The notes under the pieces were generated by a model. The model had not been told where the DNA came from and ran no database searches. It saw only the letters and a list, made by a program, of their open reading frames with translations. Position numbers and translations under genes: made by a program. From assembly GCA_024704765.1 (NCBI GenBank), contig JAKMXF010000299.1:940556-1004555 (forward strand): a DNA stretch of 64,000 nt. Direction: 5' to 3'. Numbering within the stretch: position 1 is the stretch's first letter; each line of letters opens with the position of its first letter. This document shows, one piece after another, positions 57,591-64,000 of the stretch. Origin of the DNA: Oopsacas minuta (lineage: Eukaryota; Porifera; Hexactinellida; Lyssacinosida; Leucopsacidae).

Positions 57591-59420
57591 TGCCCCACTC
57601 GCCTCAGTCGTCCTCGGTCTGCATTTTGGCCATCTTGCGTTGGACGGCCAGCACTACAAGGTGTGAAATCCGTGAATCTAAATACTCACAACCTAGCCAA
57701 GTCTTTACACGACGCATGACGGATGCACTCGCTCAAAGCTCGCTATCTCCATTAGTTGCTTCCAATAGCGCGTACACAACCATCTTGTAGTGCGTTAACA
57801 GGTTGTTACGCTGGGTAAGACACCGAGGGTGCATTAATTCTGTGTCGTTGGCCTGATTCCTCGCAAAATGATTTTCAAAGTTACAAAGTCTCAGCAGCCT
57901 GTCTAATTAGGGGTACATTTGACCTTGTGGTCCTCCTCCATCCAAAACTACAGCTGTAGCCACCGATGAATTTCTGCGAGCACTTCGCACTGGCCTAGCC
58001 TTGGCGCGAGGAAGAACTAGTTCCTCTGTCCCGTTTCTGAACTTTTCCAGATATTTCTCAATCTTCACCGTGACCACCAGGTTGAGTTAACCCGTGATTC
58101 TTATCACCCAGTACTGAATGGTTACCTCTATAGTAACAGTAGACTATGGAAGAACCAAATCCACACCCTGAAGAGTCAAATGTAGCTATTTAATCTTAGC
58201 TAGGACGTTCTACATGACACAAAGCTCCATCACCCACACAGTGTCGATGAAAGTCAGGAATCGTCTGGCATTTGCAAGTGGATCTTGGGTTAATCCCTTT
58301 GTCGAGTTCATGAAGTGCGTCAACATCTCCATTATGTTGTCCAGACTTACCCTTATATACTGGCAAGCGGCATGTGGACACACTTATCTGCCTAGCCTCT
58401 GCATCTTCAGTCGGTTGGTGGATCCTCTCAACTGCTCATATATGGAGCAGGCGACAGAAGAGGATTGGTAGCCAAATAGAAGCCAACTGGTGGATTAAAT
58501 CAGACTCAGAAAGGTTCAAATAGTGTGCTGTCTGCAATTGACATATAGAGTTCTTCCTCAAGAGCGCTCACGCAAATGCGCTGGAACAGGCACCAGATAC
58601 CAAAGTAGCTCCATCGTAGCTCTGTGAAACGACTTGAGATAAAAATGAGTCGTCAATCCATACACCTCTCTATCTATATACCGTAAGAGAGGCTGCTGTG
58701 AGTGAATGTGCCCTTGCAAAAGTTAGGAAAGTTACTCTCAAAAGTCCGTCCATCCATCCAATAACGCACGTTAATAATGTGAACTGCGAGTCCTTGAAAA
58801 GTTCGCGATACTTATCGGCCATGAACGTAAGGTATCCAGCATCGCGAATCTCACAATATATGTCAGAGTAGATCAACCTTTCTTGGATGTAAATGTGCTA
58901 GTTCGTAATATGATATGAAGTGTAGAGGGGTCGCCCGTCCTAAAGCTTCTCTTTTGACGACTAATTATGATGGCCAACCATTTCCAGTAGCTACACAAGT
59001 ATGTCCGTTAATGCTCTTCTAAGATTCATCATACCCACGCAGAGGCAGTGCTTGATGAGCGCAGAAATTCACCACCTCAGCCATTCAGGCATTGTACGCG
59101 TGGTTAGACATAGCTGCCTTTACAGTGCCGGCCAGAATATTATTACAGATCCTTCGAGATTTTTGCCATTCCACGTGGTTAATGATAGCCCGATTTATGG
59201 GAAGTATGGTGATCTTGTTCTAGGAGCTTCTACCTGGCATTCTTCCACTGATTGAAGCGAAAACCATCACCTCACTAAGTGTTCAAAGTGCCATTCCCAA
59301 AGTTGCGGCACTGATGGAAACACACTTTAGCCACAAAAAAGATTATTCCACCTATTTGGGCTGAAAGTCCTACTACGCTGACCCACAAATGTTTTTGGAT
59401 AGCATTCGTTTGGAGATTTC
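57590..59420 (-). pseudogene. DUF4371-type hAT transposase relic in a GC-richer block
   Basis: The block is visibly richer in G and C than its surroundings. On the minus strand: AEVVNFCAHQALPLRGYDE (about 59090-59030), then GYLTFMADKYRELFKDSQFT, LLTCVIGWMDGLLRVTFLTF (58840-58730), FLSQVVSQSYDGATLVSGA (about 58650-58590) and NSICQLQTAHYLNL. These correspond to the LA.RGH.E, F-ADET, QSYDGAS-MSG and H-LNL landmarks of the TTF-finger/ZMYM1-like hAT transposases with a DUF4371 domain. Further down are KARPVRSARRNSSVA and a helical part (DRLLRLCNFENHFARNQAND, 57900-57840). The usual AD-ET and C-H residues are changed and several stops occur, so it is an old relic. Its terminal repeats were not identified. 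Confidence 0.62.
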
Positions 59421-62400
59421 GCCTCAGTTTGGAGGACATCATTTTCCTCCAGCTAATCGAGTACCCATTCCACTTCTCCCCAAATAGCTAAATAGCATCA
59501 AATAAAATCACTACCATACACAGACATGGGGTCAAATATTTGTGAACTCTCAATACAATACAAATGCAAATACTCTTAGATGACAATGTGGTTAAATAAT
59601 TTAGAAGATTATATTTATCCCTCTAATTGTCTCCACCCCTAATCAATTACAAACTCAGATATTTATTATTGCATTATTTATTACTCACAAATTTATGAAA
59701 AGATCAGAACATCTAGTGATCGAACTGGATAAGATTTTCTACCCAAACGGAATCAAGCTGTGATTGTAGTTTTTGGCGGGATGTTAAAAGTACATAAGCT
59801 TACTTAATATACAAACGCAAACTATGATTCATTAAGTTGTGAACCATTGTCATATGTAATTGACCGCATTTCTGACTTGTTTCGTTTTAAACAGTTGCTA
59901 GAGTTTATCCTACTAGCGCAATTAAATAATTGAATAATAACGTTGAATGGTGAAATTCTTAACAATTAACAAAACTTTGAATATTTATTCATTCTGAGTT
60001 TCATTATATAATGCTGTTAGAATTTCATTGCGCTTGATCCTGGGAACAATTGCCCATCTCGTTCCAAACTGGATTCCCAATCGATCGCAATCTACAACTA
60101 ACCATCTTAGCACTATTAAGATTTGTGGTTTTGTACATCTGGAGGCATAGGTGCATATTTGTCAATTCTCATTGATCTGAAGTGAGTCTCACGGTTTTCA
60201 GCCAACTCTCACCTTAGCTTCCATTCTCACTTTAGGTTTCCTTGCCTACAACTCTACCAGAACTGCATGGCTGTATCAACTCATTTTAAGTTATCGAAAT
60301 CGACTTATTTTTTGAATGAATTTAGTGAGTTAGCAATGCCAACATAATTGTGTTGATATTCACTTGCTGTCCAGGAGTTTAACCGGAACTCTGGTGATTA
60401 TCCGGACATATCTTGATGCTGCCATCTTACATTAATTGATCTTTTCATATTTTCTCACTTCAACGTGTCCCTATGAGTGAGACTAAAATGTACGAAGTCC
60501 ATGGGGTTTAAGATATACTAATGGGGTTGCTCCTGGGTTATTGACAAGATCGAACAACCACTAGCTGTGAAAATGCACTATATGAAGTTATTTCAAATTT
60601 TCCATATATCTCATCCATAGGACAGTGATTCTCAACCTGGAGTCAGTGGGAAAATCAAGATTAATAGCCACTGCGTTAAGATGGTTACATGTCGTTTCAA
60701 GAAAACATTGTGTTCTGTGGAGAGAGTTTATGTATTCGAAAATGTTCAGGTCTAAATGACGAATACAAGTTCTCCAATGAATTGAAATTAGCAAGAAATA
60801 TACAAGGCATTTACTTTGTTTAGAAGGTGGATTGAGATGTGTCATCATTGTTAACTAAATTTGGGTTAGGATGTTTTACCTCCGCCCGAACCTGGCTTTT
60901 GGGGTAATTAAGTTATTGTAGCTTCTGCACAAACATGTAATTCGTTCTTGATTTATCATAGATATTATCTGGAACTTGTTGGATGTGATGACGTGCACAC
61001 TCTATTACAACAATCGTTTGACTTAAAATCGTTCTTTGCTCATCAGAAGATTTATCTATTAACATTTTGTCCATTTTACTTAGGAACTTTGAGAATTTCT
61101 TCACCTCTACTAGATCTAGGACTTTGCGGAGGAATCCTTTCCACTAATATTTATTCATTCACTTTAATATTTTTGCATTTAGGGATATAAGTATATGCTG
61201 TATAAGATGCACAAGTTTTAGAATACCTAGAATAATTGGTATCTTAGTTGTAAATTGTGGAATCTGGGTATCATTAACTACTTATTTTCTTCAGCATTTG
61301 ATATCAGAGATTCATAACTTGTGAGATGGACTGAGAATTCACTTGGTAGGAGACAACAATGCGATTAATCATAGATTGTGTTGGAGTAAACTAAGCTTCT
61401 AGGTCGAATAGACTGTGCCTCAATTCAGATTCTATACTCGCTAGACTTTTTTCAAAAAGTGCCATTTTAATTGGGCCTTTATGTGTTCGCAATGTAACCA
61501 TCACTGAAATGCTTTGAAAACGCTTAAAGAGTCTTCAAACCAGCATCATCTGTACGTTGGAGAGCCCAAAGAAGAGTTCCTGAGTTCGTATGGCTTGTGT
61601 GGTATTGTAAATATTGGTAATTGTTCCTCATTGTCATAGCAGGGTCAAAGGAACAGCACTTGACCATTGTAAATTCAGAAATATATTTATATACCTGGAA
61701 AATAAGCGTAAGATTTCTGTTCATAATTTGGAGATAAACACACGAAATGGCATTTATACCTGTAGTTGCATGAGCACCTGATTTTGAAATTATTCAAAAA
61801 GTGTAAATCTCACATATTTTAGGTGGTTACTCATAGTTTCGTACATGTCCATCTAAATTTCAAAACAACGCTAGAGATTTGGTTCGATATAATATGATAG
61901 CTCAACAGACATATTGAGGTAATCAAGTGCCCTGAATCCTAGTTTTTCATTTTCAGTTTTCTTATATGTACATTTCATTGTTGTTTTTATGAATATAAAT
62001 TTAATTTATACTTGAAATCTTGAAATAATCGTGAGCCTTACCAAAACAGAATGGAGGGTAAGCAAGTACACTGAATCCTAATTTTACCTTTTTCAGTTTC
62101 TCAAAGTCTGTAAATTTCGAAATTGATATGATCTTTACAACCTGTTCTCAGATCTCGATAAACTATATTCTGACAGCTTCTATTTATATTTTGTTATCAT
62201 ACCATTTTTATCATTTCCTATGCCTAGTGCTACATAGTGATAACATCTCCACTTCCCCTCAAGTGCTTCTTTATACATCTGTGTTTTAGCTTCCTAACTC
62301 ATATAGCCACAGTTTACCAGCCAATACACGAATTTTGTACTTGCAGCAGTTTAAATAGCTTACTTGAGGTAACATACCAAATATTTGAAGTGTGGGGCAG

Positions 62401-64000
62401 CCTGTTCTACTAATTTGGGAGTACAATTGCTTGAATACCCTAGGGCCACATATATGCAGTATAGATCTATATTTCCTGGAGGCATACTGTATATTTCTCA
62501 GAAAATTTGCAAAAATGTTTGCGAAATTGAAAAGAAAATTTCGGAAAATCAGACCTAATGGAGCTAATCTGAATATATTTTTGGAATCAAAATAATATAT
62601 AGTCCCTGATCGGAATGAAAATAATGTGTGGTTTGTTCATGCAACAAAATTGCCCATGATCAGTGTTATAGGAAAGTCAAACTGACATGATACTTTTGTA
62701 TCTATTTGAATAATTGCATCTTCTGATGATTCTGCTTCTGAGATACCAGCTCTGGTTTTGGAAGTGTTTAACCCGTGCTTATTGGAGATGTTATATGATT
62801 GAGAAGTTAAATTCTCGCCAAGCACAGATAAGCGAGTCTGTAGCTTCTGTAGTTTATAGTTTCAGTATTTGTTGTTGGTCCTGCCAGCTGTAATATTTCC
62901 GTCCCTTCCTTGTCCCCTTCAGAATACATTTTGTTTATTTTCGAAAAGTGTTAACCCGATTCACGATCTATATGCACGTATACATTATAATCTAGATATA
63001 TTTTGCATATATAATCAATTCCACGATGATATTATGGTTCTTCGGGTAACTGAATATGTAGAAATTCTCGCTTTGGCTGAAGAGGTAGAGAAACAGATGT
63101 TTGATTGTCCTCCAAGATTGATCTACAATTGCTGATGGTTTAATTATCCGTTTGAAATCAAGTCTAATGTATTTATGCTTCCTCCTGAGATGTCCATTTA
63201 AATTATGGTTATAATGCAAATATTTAGCTACAAATTGTTCTTTCATTAATTATTTCACATGATAAAAAACATTAATATAAAATACTTACCGTTCCCCTTT
63301 ACCAAATATAGTGCAGCCCCAGATAATTACATATATATTTTTTCTTAAATTAAGATTTTTTATATGTTCTAAATGGGTGACAATAGTCTACGATTGCTTT
63401 CCTAGTTCAACTTGGTGATGATCTCTGTAAGTACAAGGATGCTTCATTATGAATATGCAAAGAAATTGATAATTTTCCAATGCGTGGTATATACATTTTT
63501 AGAAAGAAGGATTACACTGCTGATTCTAGTATATAACCCAAACAAATATAAACTTCATGTGAAGGCTGGTTCTGCAGATTTGGTAGCCGTTGATGAGTTG
63601 ATTTGTTTAGTGTTCGTAGGTTTTTCGAAGTATAAGCTAAATCCCATATTTTGTTCAGACGAAACCGAGTGATAATTCAAAGTCTCTCCACTTTCACTTT
63701 AGATTTATTAAGAAACATGAAGAGCACGAGTTTGAGTGGATACATCGAGAATTACTCATTTACTGGTTGCTAATGCAGATGGTATTGACAAAATTGACTT
63801 GCTGATGATTCGTAAATGGAGAAAACGAGAGCTATTGAGAATAATTCCGATCCCACAGTTCATTATTTATCCAATTCTAGTCCTTGTATGGCTCAATTGA
63901 TTTTTTACTTCAAATCCAATACAAGTCCTTCTGTTTAACAATGCGACTTTCATTCACCTCAGGTCTCAAACTATGTGTGCGTTTTCTCTCATTGAGATAT
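59421..64000. other. AT-rich DNA, no gene seen
   Basis: No host exon or transposon protein could be supported in these 4.6 kb. The last ABHD17 exon could lie here but is too short to recognise. The open frames (60588-60848 and 60913-61104 on the minus strand, 62869-63135 and 63412-63672 on the plus) lack motifs. A direct repeat pair is noted separately at 61917 and 62057. Confidence 0.45.
61917..62105. repeat. direct repeat pair about 140 bp apart
   Basis: GGTAATCAAGTGCCCTGAAT followed by CCTAGTTTTTCATTTTCAG (from 61917) recurs as GGTAAGCAAGTACACTGAAT followed by CCTAATTTTACCTTTTTCAG (from 62057). The two copies differ at several positions. Their nature is unknown. Confidence 0.6.

Noticed and set aside
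62992-63246. Minus-strand frame with HLRRKH, suggestive of a zinc finger
   Set aside because: The paired cysteines of a C2H2 or BED finger are absent and there is no supporting domain downstream.
1-64000. CRISPR arrays, tRNA or rRNA genes, operons
   Set aside because: No regularly spaced repeats, no intact tRNA A and B box pairs and no rRNA-like sequence were seen; the window is animal DNA.

Overview
The window looks like one animal gene swollen by transposons. It is AT-rich eukaryotic DNA with no operons, no tRNA or rRNA genes and no long host reading frames. The only host gene I recognise is a metazoan ABHD17 (FAM108) alpha/beta hydrolase on the plus strand. Three of its exons are visible (14643-14812, 32764-33007, 50544-50745), with consensus splice sites, compatible phases and an intact Ser-Asp-His triad. 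The N-terminal cysteine-rich exon and the last few C-terminal codons are not identified, so the gene runs beyond what can be seen here. Its two visible introns are about 18 kb each. The transposon mix (Tc1, DD34D mariner, DD37D, several hAT types, two MULE types, Transib) suits an arthropod; a crustacean such as a copepod is my guess, not something the sequence proves.

Nearly everything else is mobile DNA. Upstream of the first visible exon lie a 2.1-kb Mutator-like element (544-2643) with a FLYWCH finger and a decayed RING finger, a tRNA-derived SINE-like repeat in two copies (5.5 and 7.2 kb), a decayed Tc1 (6.0-7.0 kb), a 2.4-kb hAT (7301-9716) and a well preserved Tc1 (13127-14478) that ends 164 bp before the exon.

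The first visible intron (14.8-32.8 kb) holds a 5.25-kb foldback-like MULE of the NOF/Phantom kind, several MITEs, two mariner copies in opposite orientation (22.7-24.9 kb), a hairpin MITE, a hAT (27483-30244) inserted in another MITE, and an 830-bp long-inverted-repeat element.

The second visible intron (33.0-50.5 kb) holds three decayed DDE elements, a decayed protein gene of an unclassified recurrent family (46.6-48.3 kb), small pogo-like MITEs and the most notable item in the window: a Transib / RAG1-like transposase gene (35256-37500). It is open from start to stop once a 64-bp GC-AG intron is removed, and it keeps the three catalytic acids, the C2H2 zinc site and a C-terminal zinc motif expected of RAG1-type recombinases.

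Downstream of exon 50544-50745 lie a nearly intact DD37D element (52365-53677) broken only by a stop at codon 3, an adjacent hAT (53818-56190) with a 7/8 target duplication, a more GC-rich decayed hAT of the DUF4371 type (57.6-59.4 kb), and about 4.5 kb without recognisable genes. All identifications come from reading motifs by eye; no database search was possible.
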